DNA of 64,000 bases from Incurvaria masculella (taxonomy: Eukaryota > Arthropoda > Insecta > Lepidoptera > Incurvariidae): positions 7,440,001-7,504,000 of the forward strand of contig OX335655.1 in NCBI GenBank assembly GCA_946894095.1, written 5' to 3'. The position numbers and the translations under genes are program-made. Positions 1 through 12,300 of the stretch are shown here, one piece after another. How positions within the stretch are numbered: the stretch's first letter is position 1; every line of letters begins with the position of its first letter. A model generated the notes under the pieces. It made no database searches and had not been told where the DNA came from. It was given only the letters and a program-made list of their open reading frames with translations.

Positions 1-748
1 TAACTTTGAGGTTCACATTGTCTTGAAGGAAATCACTAAACGAGACCCAATCTGTTCCACCATTGTATAAAGTTTCTTTGATTTCAGTTCCTAGAAATGT
101 AGCACTTACTGCCATTAGGACTGGAGTATGATCTGAGCTGCTATCGAGGCAGGATTCTGTTTGAAAGTATTGTTTGGACAGTCCCTTCACTATAAAGAAG
201 TCTAACAAGGCGGGAAGTTTGTTTGGATCAGATGGCCAGTATGTCGGCTCCCCAGTAGATATTGTGTATAGGTTATTTTTGTCCAGGCACTTTCTCAGTT
301 CTCTGCCCCTTGTTGTCGTAAGTCTTGAGCCCCATGATTTATGCTTTGAGTTCCAATCTCCTCCTGCAACAAATCGGCCCCCAAGTGTAGATAGATAATC
401 TGTGAATTGGGATTCAACAATTTTGTGCTTGGGTGGGCAGTACACGGAGGAGACATTAAAGTATCCTGCCGTATCTTCAACTGCTATGCTTGTTGCCTGT
501 ATGTGGTCCGTCTTAAAGTTTGGTAAAGGATGGTGTTTAATGGATCTCTTGATGATAATGGCCGAGCCTACATGCGCCGTTCCGTCAGGATGATTAGTTA
601 GATATACATCGTAACCTTTTATCTTTATGGCAGTTTTGTGTGTTGCATGTGTTTCTGAAATTAGTATTAAATCTAGTCTGTGCATATTAATCAGCGTTTC
701 CACTTCTAATTGGTTTGGTGCCAATCCATTTATGTTCCAAATGGCCAT
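1..748 (-). CDS. LINE ORF2 N-terminus, AP-type endonuclease (partial)
   Basis: The frame opens with ATG at 746-748 and has no stop down to position 1, so the protein continues out of the window. About 249 residues are visible. They match the endonuclease/exonuclease/phosphatase domain that nicks target DNA in Jockey-clade non-LTR retrotransposons: an N-terminal WNINGLAPNQ motif, GGDWNSKH in the middle, and SSSDHTPV near the visible end. The start lies 11 nt after the ORF1 stop in a different frame, the usual ORF1/ORF2 arrangement of such elements. The reverse transcriptase would lie left of the window. I see no frameshift or stop in this part, so the copy looks fairly young. Confidence 0.85.
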   Translation of the reverse strand, partial: MAIWNINGLAPNQLEVETLINMHRLDLILISETHATHKTAIKIKGYDVYLTNHPDGTAHVGSAIIIKRSIKHHPLPNFKTDHIQATSIAVEDTAGYFNVSSVYCPPKHKIVESQFTDYLSTLGGRFVAGGDWNSKHKSWGSRLTTTRGRELRKCLDKNNLYTISTGEPTYWPSDPNKLPALLDFFIVKGLSKQYFQTESCLDSSSDHTPVLMAVSATFLGTEIKETLYNGGTDWVSFSDFLQDNVNLKV

Positions 749-759
749 CCTAATTGAAT

Positions 760-2109
760 CTATTTTGGTGATAGTTTGCCAACAATCGTTACCATAAGGC
801 CCATGAGGGAGCTTATCTGTTGTAGTAGGATGTCTAATTTTTCAGACTGTTTTGTGAATAAATCTAGCATGACTTGTGTTGGGTCAGCATTATGTTGGTG
901 TGTGTTTGATTTCATTGCTTCGGCATATGTTTTTTGGCTATTTTGGGACGCGTGCCCCTGGTTGGCTTGACTTGGCTGATATTCTTGACTGTTATTTTCA
1001 TGAGTAATGTTGTAATTTCTCTCTGGACCTTCACTTTGACTTTTCTGTGTTGGTTTTAGGATTTTTTTTGTAGATTTCCTATCAGCGATTTCCTTGTAGA
1101 CTTCGCACCCTTTGTAGTTAGCAGGATGGCTACCTAGACACAGTGCACACTTTGCTGGTGAGTTCCTGTCTTTCTTTGGGCAGTCTGAAGTTTTGTGAGA
1201 TTGAGCACATTTGACACATCTAAATGGTCTAAAGCAGTTGTTCTTGGTATGTCCATATTGCTCCCATCTTCTACATTGGGCAATCGTTTTGGGTTTTTTC
1301 GGGTCTTCGATGGTGATCGATGTGTTGTAAATGTATCGTAAGTTTTTGACGTTTTTGTTGTTGGCGCTGGGCTCCAGATTAACAAAAAATGTCGATGAAG
1401 GAGTTTTTTCAGGTCCGATGCGAGCATTGATAATTTCACCTTTAACAGTGTTTCCAGTTTTCTCGATATCTTCTATTATGGCTTCATAGGGTGTTGTTGG
1501 GTGGAGATTCTTTATTACTATCCTGTAGCACTTTTCTTCTTTCCTTGTGAAGGTGTGGCCAACTAGTCCCTTCTCTCGAACAAGTGTCATTAATTTTTTG
1601 TAGGAATCAGCAGAGTTGCTGCTAACCCTTAGCTGGTTTTTCGTTACAATTTTAAATGTGAAGTCTTTTTTGTCCAATGCTGTTTCCAGTGTTTCGGTTA
1701 GCTTGTTGACATCTTGGATTCCATACAGGATCAAGGGTGGTGGCTTGCTTACTCTCCTGGGTTTTTCGTTGTCTCCGGTAGTGTTGACTTGCAGTCCCGT
1801 AAATCGGTTGCTAGTAGGAGTTTGATCCGGTGAGGAAGACTCTGAGAGTTTTCTTCTTTTGTGAGCTCGCATGGTTGGCACCTTTTGCCACTCTGGGTGT
1901 GGTTTCGGTTGTGGCTGGCTAGGCTCATCTGAGTTCTCTTTTAGTACTTGCCTACTTTCGACTGAATGGCTTCTAGGTCTTGAAATGAAGAAGCTCTTGT
2001 GTAGCAGTTGCTGGGTGAGTGCTTTCGGTTCGTTGACAGTGTTGTCAGACGCTGGAGTTAATTCGTCTTTATCCAAGTTGAAGTTAAAATTTTTATTTGG
2101 TTCGTTCAT
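760..2109 (-). CDS. LINE ORF1, gag-like nucleic-acid-binding protein (Jockey clade)
   Basis: The ORF is open to 2247, but the ATG at 2107-2109 (MNEPNKNFNF) is the more natural start; the 46 residues before it look like translated 5' UTR. The first half is low complexity and rich in Ser, Pro and Lys. A PRE_C2HC-like domain follows (around YRIVIKNLHP), then three zinc knuckles at roughly 1085-1280. The first knuckle reads CRRW instead of the usual CxxC: the Trp codon is at 1264-1266. The second (CVKCAQSHKTSDC) and third (CALCLGSHPANYKGC) are intact. A Gln- and Ser-rich tail ends at the stop just before ORF2. The family is known to coat element RNA; activity of this copy is not shown. Confidence 0.85.
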   Translation of the reverse strand: MNEPNKNFNFNLDKDELTPASDNTVNEPKALTQQLLHKSFFISRPRSHSVESRQVLKENSDEPSQPQPKPHPEWQKVPTMRAHKRRKLSESSSPDQTPTSNRFTGLQVNTTGDNEKPRRVSKPPPLILYGIQDVNKLTETLETALDKKDFTFKIVTKNQLRVSSNSADSYKKLMTLVREKGLVGHTFTRKEEKCYRIVIKNLHPTTPYEAIIEDIEKTGNTVKGEIINARIGPEKTPSSTFFVNLEPSANNKNVKNLRYIYNTSITIEDPKKPKTIAQCRRWEQYGHTKNNCFRPFRCVKCAQSHKTSDCPKKDRNSPAKCALCLGSHPANYKGCEVYKEIADRKSTKKILKPTQKSQSEGPERNYNITHENNSQEYQPSQANQGHASQNSQKTYAEAMKSNTHQHNADPTQVMLDLFTKQSEKLDILLQQISSLMGLMVTIVGKLSPK

Positions 2110-3219
2110 TTTGGTTCCCACGAGTTGGGTCGATCTAGGGAGGTCACTCCCGGGGTAACGCCCCTTCCCGGGAGAAGGCATATGCAATGATGGTAGCCAG
2201 GACATCAAGGTTGGCGTATGAGACTGGTTCACCCACCAGCCATTCATCCTCTTGGCACGTTGCCCACCGTAGGATTGGGGTATTTTTTTAGAGAGGTTTC
2301 CTTCCTCGCAGCCCGGGTGGCGAAGCCAAGGCCCCCGTTCCTGCGAGACATGACCACAGGTTTACGGTATGTGCTGGAGGGCATTTCTGTCCCCCTTTTT
2401 TGTCATTTAGGGGGTATTTAGTCCCCAAGGCCCAAGCCAGTGCCTCTTCCAAGAAGGTAGATTCCTAATTAGGAGTATGGTTATACCGCCACTGCTCGGT
2501 CGACAGAGCCTCGTCAGATATCTAGCAGGGTGCCCCGTGCTTGAAGAGCACCGTCAAAATTAACGCGGGCAGGTGAGGATGACATTTGGGCCGGTAACAT
2601 GTTATTTCCGTCACCCCTTACACGTCAAATTATATAAGTGCATTTTTTACTTATATCCGAACACATTTTTTAAAAAGAAGCGTAGTGTATTCGAGAATTG
2701 TATTCGTGAGCATTCCGTGATCGACTCAACTTAAAAAAATTCAATCGCTTTTTATGCATGTTGTGTTCACTACCAGTGGAGTGTGCAGGTTTTTTTTAAA
2801 TGACATTTGTGTATCTCAGTGTGTCCTGTGAACTACTGTTTGTGACCTATGACTAAATAAATAAAAATAAACTTAAATCAATAGAGGTATAATTAGTGTT
2901 TAAGAGGCGCTGCTCACCCCGTCGAAATAGTGGTGCTGCAGAGGTCATGAGCATATGGGTCTGGGATAGGATCCTAGGGAGGCCACTGAATCCTCGGCGT
3001 GACAAGAGCGGCGTCGCAGGTTGGTGTTGGCTGGCCGAAGAATGCAACCTCACAGCACTACAGCACTCACAAAAGCCCTCCACGAGAGGCACAGCAGCCC
3101 GCACCAAAAACACTCACTCGAAACCGCAACTCGGCAATGCGTGCTCAGAGTGCCGCGCAACTCGTTCACTAAACCAAACAGTTAAGTTAGAGAGGCAATG
3201 TAGGCGTGCAGGTGTGTAC

Positions 3220-3345
3220 CGTTGGTGCGCAGCATGGCGGCGGCGGAGGGCCCGCGCGGCGCGGCGGGCGGCGGCGGCGGCGCGCGCGGGGCGCCCACGT
3301 CCAGCGCCGGGAAGTTCTCCTTGGTCTTGGCGAGCCCGCCGCTCC
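3220..3345 (-). CDS. ZNF598: ZNF598 exon 8: ENFPAL motif and Pro-rich tail
   Basis: 126 nt after acceptor CATCAG; its phase fits exon 7. It encodes SGGLAKTKENFPALDVGAPR and then a Pro/Ala-rich stretch ending AAAMLRTN. The donor G|GTACAC is plausible but not strong. Intron 7 (3346-8023) might hide another small exon in the same phase. Confidence 0.7.
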
Positions 3346-6300
3346 CTGATGACGACCACACTCTCGTTACACTGGGAAATTACTCGGGTGACTGGTCATT
3401 CAAGGATGAACGTTTCTATTTCCTCATGTGAATTGAGATCTTCGAATCTACGGATCAATCAAATTACGAAATTACTTAGTGTAGTTTGACTACCAGAAGT
3501 TGAATAAAAAAAAAGAAATAATACTTTTTTTATTTAACTAGAGAAGGATAGCTAATACCAAACTGACGTTCAGATATTCGCCTAACACACCACATGGCAA
3601 CTAAGTGCCATGCCAGGATCTTCCTTATATTGCTCGGCTAAATTAAACTGAATGGAAAACGCGGACAATTCTTATTGCCACTTCGACCATCGTTCATCTA
3701 TTGCGACAGTACCGACCCAGGCGGGATTTGCCCTAGCACCTAGTAAATAAGGATTAATACACAAATTAGATTCCGGTTGTTATAAATATTTGCAAACTAG
3801 TACCTAATTATCTCCATCTAAACACTTTATAACCTCAAAAGTTTTGAAAAGCAATAGACATGATGTGCCGAGAATTTATTCATTGAGGCTTATGCATGGA
3901 GGTGAAGAAATAACAGGAGAACGAATGGAACTAAAAAAAAGTCCGAATATCAATTGTGCCGCGGAGGGCTGTCTTTTTGACAGAACCTGCGGCCATTTTA
4001 GTCTTGCGTCGCTAGCTGTCGCGGTTATGTTTGACGCAAGATCGAATTGTAATTGAATATGCCGTCGTGCATTGTAAAATGGTGCATAAACAACTCGACG
4101 AGACGTAAAAAACATTCAGGAATATTATATTACATGTAAGTATACGCTAAATATTCGAAATAGTGAATATTTCACTTAAAAACACTTCTATGGGGATGGA
4201 TAATTTTTTTCAAATCATATTCAAAATTTGCCATCAATCAACACGAACTCAAAATAATCTCAATTCGCTACCTATTTTCATTTCTTTGCATAAATCCTCT
4301 ATTTATCCAGAAATAGATAATTTATAGCACGCGATTGGTATGTCTGTCTATCTATTGAAATGTCTACTGCTAGATTTATGCCTACCCATAGAAATACTTC
4401 TTGAATTATATTTTATGTTATTTGCAAAAACCAACCTAAAATAAAACTCTTACTTGAAAATACCTACATAAGTCTGAATATGCGCGATAAAATGTTGACC
4501 TAATTTATTTATTTACAAAAAAGTTGTACCTTATATTGTTAATATACTGAGTCTAGCATTATGAAACGATATTTGACAAATATTTAAAGATAATTGCGTA
4601 TTTGTAGCAAACAGTGCCAATTTATTTTGGTAAAATTTTGAAAAATTTGGCTTCCATCAGTGAGACAAAAACTAAATAAAATCACGCTTATGAAAAGCCA
4701 CTGAGGACTTGAGTGGGCACTCTGCTTGGAGCACTGAAATAACGCAATTCTATACGATAATTACGTAAAGTTCAAGGTCAAGATAATTACGTAAAGTTGG
4801 TACCTGAAAGGAGTGCGCCTGCACCGGAATCACTAACCAAAAAACCGGCCAAGTGCGAGTCGGACTCGTACACGAAGGGTTCCGTACCATCTTAAATGAT
4901 TTCACCCAAAAAATCACGTAAGGGGGCTCTCCCTTTAATTTTTAATATTTCAAAATGTTTGCTATTTTTTGTTATAGCGGCCATAAATAGTAATAATAAT
5001 AATAAAATTCTTTATTGTACACCATTATAAAACAGTTTACAAAAGGCGGGCCTAATGCCAAAAGGCATTCTCTTCCTACCTACCCTTGGGATGTAGGAAA
5101 GGTGCAAGGCGGCAGACAAAAAAGGATAAAAGAAGTAAGATTTTTTATCAATAAAGATATATATATATATATACTTAACAAGAATAAATATACTTACATT
5201 CTAATACTAATACATACAGATACATATAATACATAGCTTATAATATATATTTAATTTAAATATATACCAATATTTGTGTATATACATTTATTCTTATATG
5301 AACCTATTTTTGTAACAGAGAGCGAGCAAGAACTTATATAAATGATAAAGTTTAAATATAATTTAAATAATAGGACTTCAGACGTTTTTTGAAAATATAT
5401 ACATTGGAAGAGGACCGAATTTCTAGGGGAAGCTGATTCCAAAGACGAGATGCGTTTACAGAAAAAGAGTCACTATAATAAATGCTGCGATGTGTAGGAA
5501 TTGCTAACAGTAAGGTATCAGCAGACCTAAGTGGAACACCATGTGAAGATAGCAATTTGAAGCGATCCTGCAGGTAACTCGGAGCAGCAGGGTTATTTAG
5601 TGTGCTGTAAAGAAGTGATAGGGTGTGAACATTTCTGCGTTTTCTAATGAAAAGCCACTGGAGTCGATTACGGAATTCGGAAATATGATCAAACTTACGC
5701 AAGCCAAAAATATATCGAATGCATAAGTTAAGGAGGCGGTCAAGTTTTTTAAGGAGATCTTCATGAAGATCTAGGTAGCAGATATCAGCATAATCAAATA
5801 ACGGGAGTAAAAGGGATTGTGCTAACGTAGTTTTGGTGCCAACGGAAATGAAATTTTGCAATCGCTTTAGAGAGTGCATGCTACCCATAAGTTTTCGACT
5901 GACTTCGCAGACCTGTGTGTTCCATGATAGTGTCTCGTCAATCCATAGACCCAGATTTTTTACACTCGTACTGTACGGGACTGCAACACCATCAAACACA
6001 ACTGGGGGTAAAGTTGACTTGTCGAGTTTGGCCAACTGCTTACTAGACCCTATGATGATTGTCTGAGTTTTAGCCGGGTTAACTAAAAGGCCAAACCGAA
6101 CAGCCCAGTCTAGTGCAGAATCAAGATCGATATTCATAAGTGCAACCGCTGTGTGAACATCATTGGAATGGAATTGTCGATAAAGCTGCAAGTCATCGGC
6201 ATAAAGATGGTAAGAGCACATAAATGGGACAACAATACTATTGATGAAGATGGAAAATAACAAGGGAGAAAGTACGCCACCTTGTGGGATATACACCATC

Positions 6301-9300
6301 TGTGAAAATGTCTACTATTTACATATTATTGTTAATGAGATACAGCCCGGACGGACGGAGGGACAGACGGGCGGATGGATGGACGGACAGCTAAGGCTTA
6401 GTATTGTGGTTTCGTTGGCACCCTTTGGGTACGGAACCCTAATAAAACCGAATTCAAACACTAAGAAGTGGAAAATAACACCCATTTTCGGGTCGATGAC
6501 AAAGTGGTGTTATTCTTTGGTTGGTTGGCACCGACCCCAAAAATCGGGTATTTTCCACTTTTTAGTGCTTGATGTCGGTTAAAAACTATACTTATGTTGA
6601 TTGATTGATGAATTAAGGCCTCTCTGTCCTATTTTTATACAATTTTGCCAGTGTCCAGTTGGGCTTAAATACGGGATTAGTGCTACATTGGCGCATTTAA
6701 CAGAGAATGCATTTCACACACTTACGTATATTTGTTAGTCATTGTCTGTTCTCGCTACAAATTCTGATGAAACAGCATTTCTTCCGAATAAATCTTTGAA
6801 TTAATGCAGGGATGGTAATCCGAACTTGAAAAAACCTTTTTCTGATTATTTTCAAAATCTGATAACCTACCTAGCTTCAAATTCAATTGTCGCTGAAACT
6901 CGAATTAATGAAATAACGGTAAAGTTGTATCCAAGAGATACATAAAATTATCGAATTCAGGCAGTTTACAAACTTTACATAATTGTTTAATAAAAAAACC
7001 GAAATCACAAACCCAATATACATAGGCTATGTAATCGCCCAAATATCTTTTTATATTTGGAGATTCTCTTTCATTATTTTCTAATTACGATGTGTTACAT
7101 ATACATATAAGAACATGCAAATAAAACGCCTTTTCATTTGTAATTCACTATTTCAGAAAAGTAACTCCGAACAACAATTTATAAATGGATCCATGGACGG
7201 TGATGATAATTCTTATCTTTATCAGTTTACCTACCAATTTGGGAGACTTCAAATTGGATTTTTCTCCGTCTTCATCACTGCACTACAAATTTGTACGGCG
7301 ATATAATATTGTAAGTTGCGTTACGTCATTTTTTGCACGCTCGTTGTATGGACGTTATTTCTTCACCTTCATGGGCTTATGCCGTTCGAAAAAGAAAACA
7401 AAAATATATTCTGCAGCCAAAACTATAGAGAGATAATAGAAACATTTGGAAACCGAGGTTCATAGTGAGGTTGCCATTCTCCTTTGGCTACTTTGCGATT
7501 CTCAGTTACGGCATAGATAAATGATAGAAGGGATATATTGCTAATGTCAAACACGTATTGGACAGAGATAATAAAAGTTCACAGATGGTGCTGCAATTCA
7601 CATTTTAAAATGCATTCAACACAAACCAATGAATATCAAAAATATGTTTACTAAATTTAACAGTGCATTACTTAAGTTATCGTTAATGAAAGTAACATTT
7701 TCATCAGCCTACCTAGCCAAAATTTGGAAACAAGCTTAGTTTAATGACGGTGTAATTAGTTCCGGTTCAGTGACGCGAGATGGCGCTGGTTCGAAATGTC
7801 ATAGTACCAACCGAAATAGGAAGTACTTTTTTGTATGTTGTATGACGTTAGCAGTGTATCCCTACCATCTTTTGTCGAAAGAGGCGACGTCAATGTTCGC
7901 CTCTTTTAAACTGAAAGTCAAGATGCACATAGACCCAAAACTTCGAATTATGAGAGAGAACAAAAAGTACACTCTCCCAAAATGGAAAATGCCTCAAAAC
8001 AACTACAAATGTAAATAGTGCACCTTGATATAGTCGCGAGTGCGTGGCGAGTGAGGGTGGGGCGGGCGGCGCGGCGCTGAGGCGCGGGAACTGCTCCACG
8101 CTGCCCGTGTCGATGGGCGCGGGCGGTGCGGGCGCGAACACGCTCACACCCGCGCTCCCCACCTCCCGCTCCGCGCCGCCACCCGCTCCGCCGCCGCCGC
8201 GCTCCGGCTCGCGTCCCGCGCCGCCGCCGCCGCCGCCGCCGCCGCCCCCGCCACCACCGCCTCGCGGGCCATCATCGGACCTGTACCGCATCATAACTTC
8301 AAGAACAAAACCTAAACAAATCATATTAAGGGGCATTGATATAAATATTACTACGTAAGGACAGATCCTTCCATGCAACAAAAATGGAGCAACAAAAGTG
8401 GTGTTCTATGCGTTGCGGGGACACCACTTCGTCGTCAGACAGTCGTCATATGCCTGCTAATAATGCGCACCAAAAATGCCCAATTTTGTGGTAAGACTGG
8501 GCGAGAATTACATAAAAAACAGAAAGAAAGACAGAATATCGCAATAACGCAACAGGCGACAGGATTGTATGAAAGGGCGTATCCTTACCCTTTACATAGC
8601 ACTGTGAAGAGGGAACTAAATGATGAACGTTTTATACAAAATATTGTTGCCCGGATTTTGCTGTACAAAATCACCCTAGACGCCACACATTGGACTTTGG
8701 CCCACATAAGTTTTCCTTGCAAATGCCAATGCCTACTGTGGCGCCGAGAGTAAGGCGCTCTGTACGTGAAGGATTTATACATTTTAAACATTACCTTTTC
8801 GCCAAACTTTATCCCATAAGCTTTCGAAGACGGAAAGTCTTTAATTTCTAATTATAAAAGTTTTCTCGAAAACTTAATTTTAAATAAAATTACAGGAACT
8901 TGTACAGGGAAACAGAAAACCTTACTAATATACTGAGTTCCCAATAAGGCAATGGCAGATTATTGTTTTAGGGTTTAAGGCAGTTTCAGCCAGTAGATTA
9001 TTATTTTAACTAATAATAGTAATAATAATTTTATTTCGGGTCATGACCTCTATGGTCACATTACATTCATATTGTTTTTAAACATAAAGTTATGCCAGTG
9101 TATAAACTTTTGGGCATTCAATTACTTTATGTTATAGGTATTTTATAATTTCGTTTTGGCTTCCACAAAAATAATCGGAATGCTGCACGGAAAAAAAAAC
9201 CATTTGCTTTAAGAAAATATTGTTTTTAAATAGTAAGAAGAAGATATTTTTTCTAAAATGAGTATAAAATTATGAGTAAACTTGAGAATTAAGAAAAGTG

Positions 9301-12300
9301 TCGTTTTTGTTAAAGAATGTTTTCTCAAATCAATTAAATTGCAATCCAAGAAACACTTTTTTATCATTTTAAATGCTCTTTTTTTCCGTGTGCTTTATGC
9401 CTCGTAGTAGCATTAAAGTCATCAAATCTCTAAAAGTTCACTGCCACATTATTAATAAAGTCAGTATGGCAGAATATAATAAATCTACAATTCAAATAGA
9501 CTACTTTTGATCCCAGGAAAAAAGTTGAGCAGAGCCAGGGACAGCAGTTAGTAGTTGAATAAATAAAATAATGGTAACATTTCCCATCGACAAATCCTAC
9601 GTCATACCTAAGCTGCCGCCCGGCAAACTGGTGCGGTGTGATGTTGAACTGCAGCTCGAGCGTACGCGCCTGCCGCGACGCGCCGCGCGTTAGTCCTTTC
9701 CCGTGCACCGACGCCTTGTGACCTGCAATCACGCCGGCCCAACATACAGGACAAAATTTTCAACTGTCCCTTCATGGCCAAATCCAAAACAATAAGAAAT
9801 ATCAAAAAACACTCAAAGGAGTTATAAGGACGATTTGATAAAAACTAAAACTTATTCGATTATTGTAAAAATATTATTTCTACCCGGAAATCGAACTCGT
9901 TGATTTTGGAAAATATAACACACTCTGTATTATTACCAGCCAATAGTGTCTTTTACAAAGAACGTATATCATCACGAAAACATATTCTAATTTCAAAATT
10001 GTATTGGCTCTAATATAAATACAGCGAAGGTACAGTAATGTACATACTTGAATACTTGAAAATATGGCACTTTCCTTGAGTTTCCCGTTAAAAAAATAAT
10101 AATTAAAAATTAAAGAAATAAGTAATATTTATTTACAATGTTTATTGTATTTGTTGGTCCTTAATTACAACCTATTAAAATGTAATCATGAGTTTCTACA
10201 CTATGTGAAGAAGCCCTAAACAAAGCTGCGGTATTTTCCAAATTACAAATTACAAGCTTTTTTTATGAAACGCATATTGAACGCAAATGTTGCATATTAT
10301 GTGCCAAGATGTAAAAAATATTTTCTAGACACACACGAGTGGCGTGGCGTGCTCATACATTTCATGAATACATAATATATTCGCACGGGTAACCTTTCAA
10401 GTCAATGTCGGTCCGGAAAACGGCAGTGAGGTGCTGGCCGGCGCACTCGCCCTCCTCGCACAGGAAGTGGTCGGTGCGGAAGTGCTGCGCGAGCGCCGCG
10501 TGCGACGCGTAGTACAGGTTGCGCCCGTCCGCGTCGCACAGGTGGCAGTACAGGTGCTCCTTGCGCAGGTGCCGGTACAGCTCGTCCGTGTCCATGTAGC
10601 GCTGCTCGCAGAACTCGCACAGCGGGTGGCCCCTGTGTGTTTTGTGTTGAATTTTTTTTATAGGAACTAGATGTCATGCTAGGAACTTTGTTATATTGCA
10701 TCGCTAGATTAAACTAGATGTAAAACAAGAACAATTTTCGTTACCGCTTCGACCATCGTTCTGCAATGCAAAGTTACCAACACGGGCGAGATTAATCTCA
10801 TCACATAATAAGTAAGAAAGGTGTTGTGTAGTTCTAATTTGTTTGGTCTGAAGTAGGGAACAGTACTGGCGCCGGATGTATCGAGATTTTTTGTTTAGTG
10901 TTGGACCTTATGTCCACAACATAAGGTATACGGTCGGGTTGAGCAGCCCTAGAATATTGCATATCGAGGCTTGCTTCCCATACGTGCGCTGATATTTTTG
11001 CATACCCGCAAGACTTGGCGAGTACGTCTAGCTGCTCGCCTTTTGAAGAGTACCCACTCTTTACTTCACTTCAGTGCAAAACGTTGGTGAATGAGCCTGC
11101 ACATAGGTACTCTAATGTGAAACTGTATTGGAATTCTGGGCTGTGGAGATAGAAGTGATCGGCGGCAGCGGCGGTTGCTAAGCTGAGTGTTTGTGGTGGC
11201 AACAGCCTGCTGCTTGGACAGTGGTAAGCCCTCGGGATCGGTGTGTTGCAATGAGAACATCAATTACAGTCCACATCGTAGGGAACAAAAGGGGACCTAA
11301 ACTTCTAAGTGTAATCCGGGATGGAATCAGGAATGACAAATCCATTAGTCGCTTCTTACGACACGCACGGGAAGACGTGCAGCGGGACCGGTGCTAGTGC
11401 CAGAACCCACATAGCCCAACTTGTTCTTCGTCAGCGATAAAAAATCTTAACTGAACTAAAGAAAATTAGTACTTTCTTATGTCACTTTGAGACATTTTCT
11501 GTGGACGAAATGTCACTTTTGACACTAGTTAGTATTACTTTTGGTTAGTCATTGTTTCTATTACGACTTTTTATCTCAGCCTAAGTTTATGTTTACAAAA
11601 ATATTATTCACAGCCTTCTCATATTACATGTTATTCTCTTTGTGACTTTTCATCCATACACAACACACTAAGCAATACATTCATGACAAATTTTTAAAGC
11701 AACTCATAACTAATATGATAGTTGATTTTCCACACCTGCAAACCACCTGTTCAGGGGCATAACAATGGCCACCCGAGCACCGAAAAAATTGCAATGAGTT
11801 TGAGTGATGCGGCATCACTGAAACATGCTGCTCAGAACAAGAAACATACCGGTGGGACGTGTCATCGACATCTCCTTTCCGACGGTGGTGAGCTAGCTCT
11901 TGCCTTGTATAGCATTTCCGCTCACTTGTGAAAATCTACAATACAAAAAGAAAGTGATCTTCCACATATTTCGAAAAATTCATCACACACTCCAAACTCG
12001 TGATGTATTGGTATGAATGACCTTGAATTAATGGAGGTCGCAAAAATATACACTCGGTCGCCGAAAGCCACTGATCGGAGAAAATCCATCCTGGTGAGGA
12101 GTAGCTGTTCTAATAATGAACAGACTTTTGAACTAAATGGATTTGCTAAGTTATTAAAGAAGAATTTTTAATTTTAAACACTTCACCTGGTTTTTACCAA
12201 GTGCTGATTTATTTTAAACTACGCTTAAAGGGCCTTTATTACTAAAGTGCTGATTATCATGTACTGGAATTTATTACAAGCTACTAAGAAAGGCTCTTAA

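Larger units (their letters stand above)
1..2640 (-). mobile_element. Jockey-type non-LTR retrotransposon, 5' part
   Basis: The element holds ORF1 and the start of ORF2, with about 500 bases of GC-richer 5' leader before ORF1. The right boundary near 2640 is an estimate: base composition shifts there to AT-rich sequence, and I could not find a target duplication because the other end is outside the window. The element lies in the same orientation as the ZNF598-type gene, apparently in an intron between exon 8 and exons left of the window. Confidence 0.7.
3346..8023. other. ZNF598 intron 7, repeat-filled
   Basis: This 4.7-kb stretch holds a SINE fragment (about 3570-3742), a THAP-like first exon on the plus strand (4059-4135), and a widespread repeat (about 4846-6450) split by a truncated LINE. 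The remainder is AT-rich with no coding sequence that I recognise. Confidence 0.6.

Noticed and set aside
3222..3431. Plus-strand ORF rich in Gly/Ala
   Set aside because: It is the antisense shadow of ZNF598 exon 8, whose minus frame has matching splice phase and the ENFPAL motif.
2853..3489. Possible ZNF598 C-terminal exon in the overlapping ORFs at 2853-3489
   Set aside because: Only the 3220-3345 part matches the family. The rest, with SQTHMLMTSAAPLFRRGE, reads like a common transposon-derived fragment.
5352..6299. Reading the 315-codon RT ORF as a complete cellular gene
   Set aside because: It starts in a different repeat and inside the RT domain; it is a 5'-truncated LINE.
8044..8358. 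Plus-strand proline-rich ORF
   Set aside because: Shadow of the Gly-rich ZNF598 exon 7.
8373..8753. 126-codon plus ORF and a KWCSMRCG start at about 8383 resembling a THAP-like lead
   Set aside because: The Cys spacing does not fit a THAP and the frame stops after about 36 codons; too weak to call.
10402..10701. 99-codon minus ORF overlapping ZNF598 exon 5
   Set aside because: Wrong frame; the GC-rich exon is open in more than one frame, but only the 10394-10632 frame shows the finger motifs.
11300..11410. CGCTTCTTACGACACGCACG stretch suspected as a coding exon
   Set aside because: It looks like a known type of dispersed insect repeat and does not fit ZNF598 phase; the true exon 4 is at 11850-11935.
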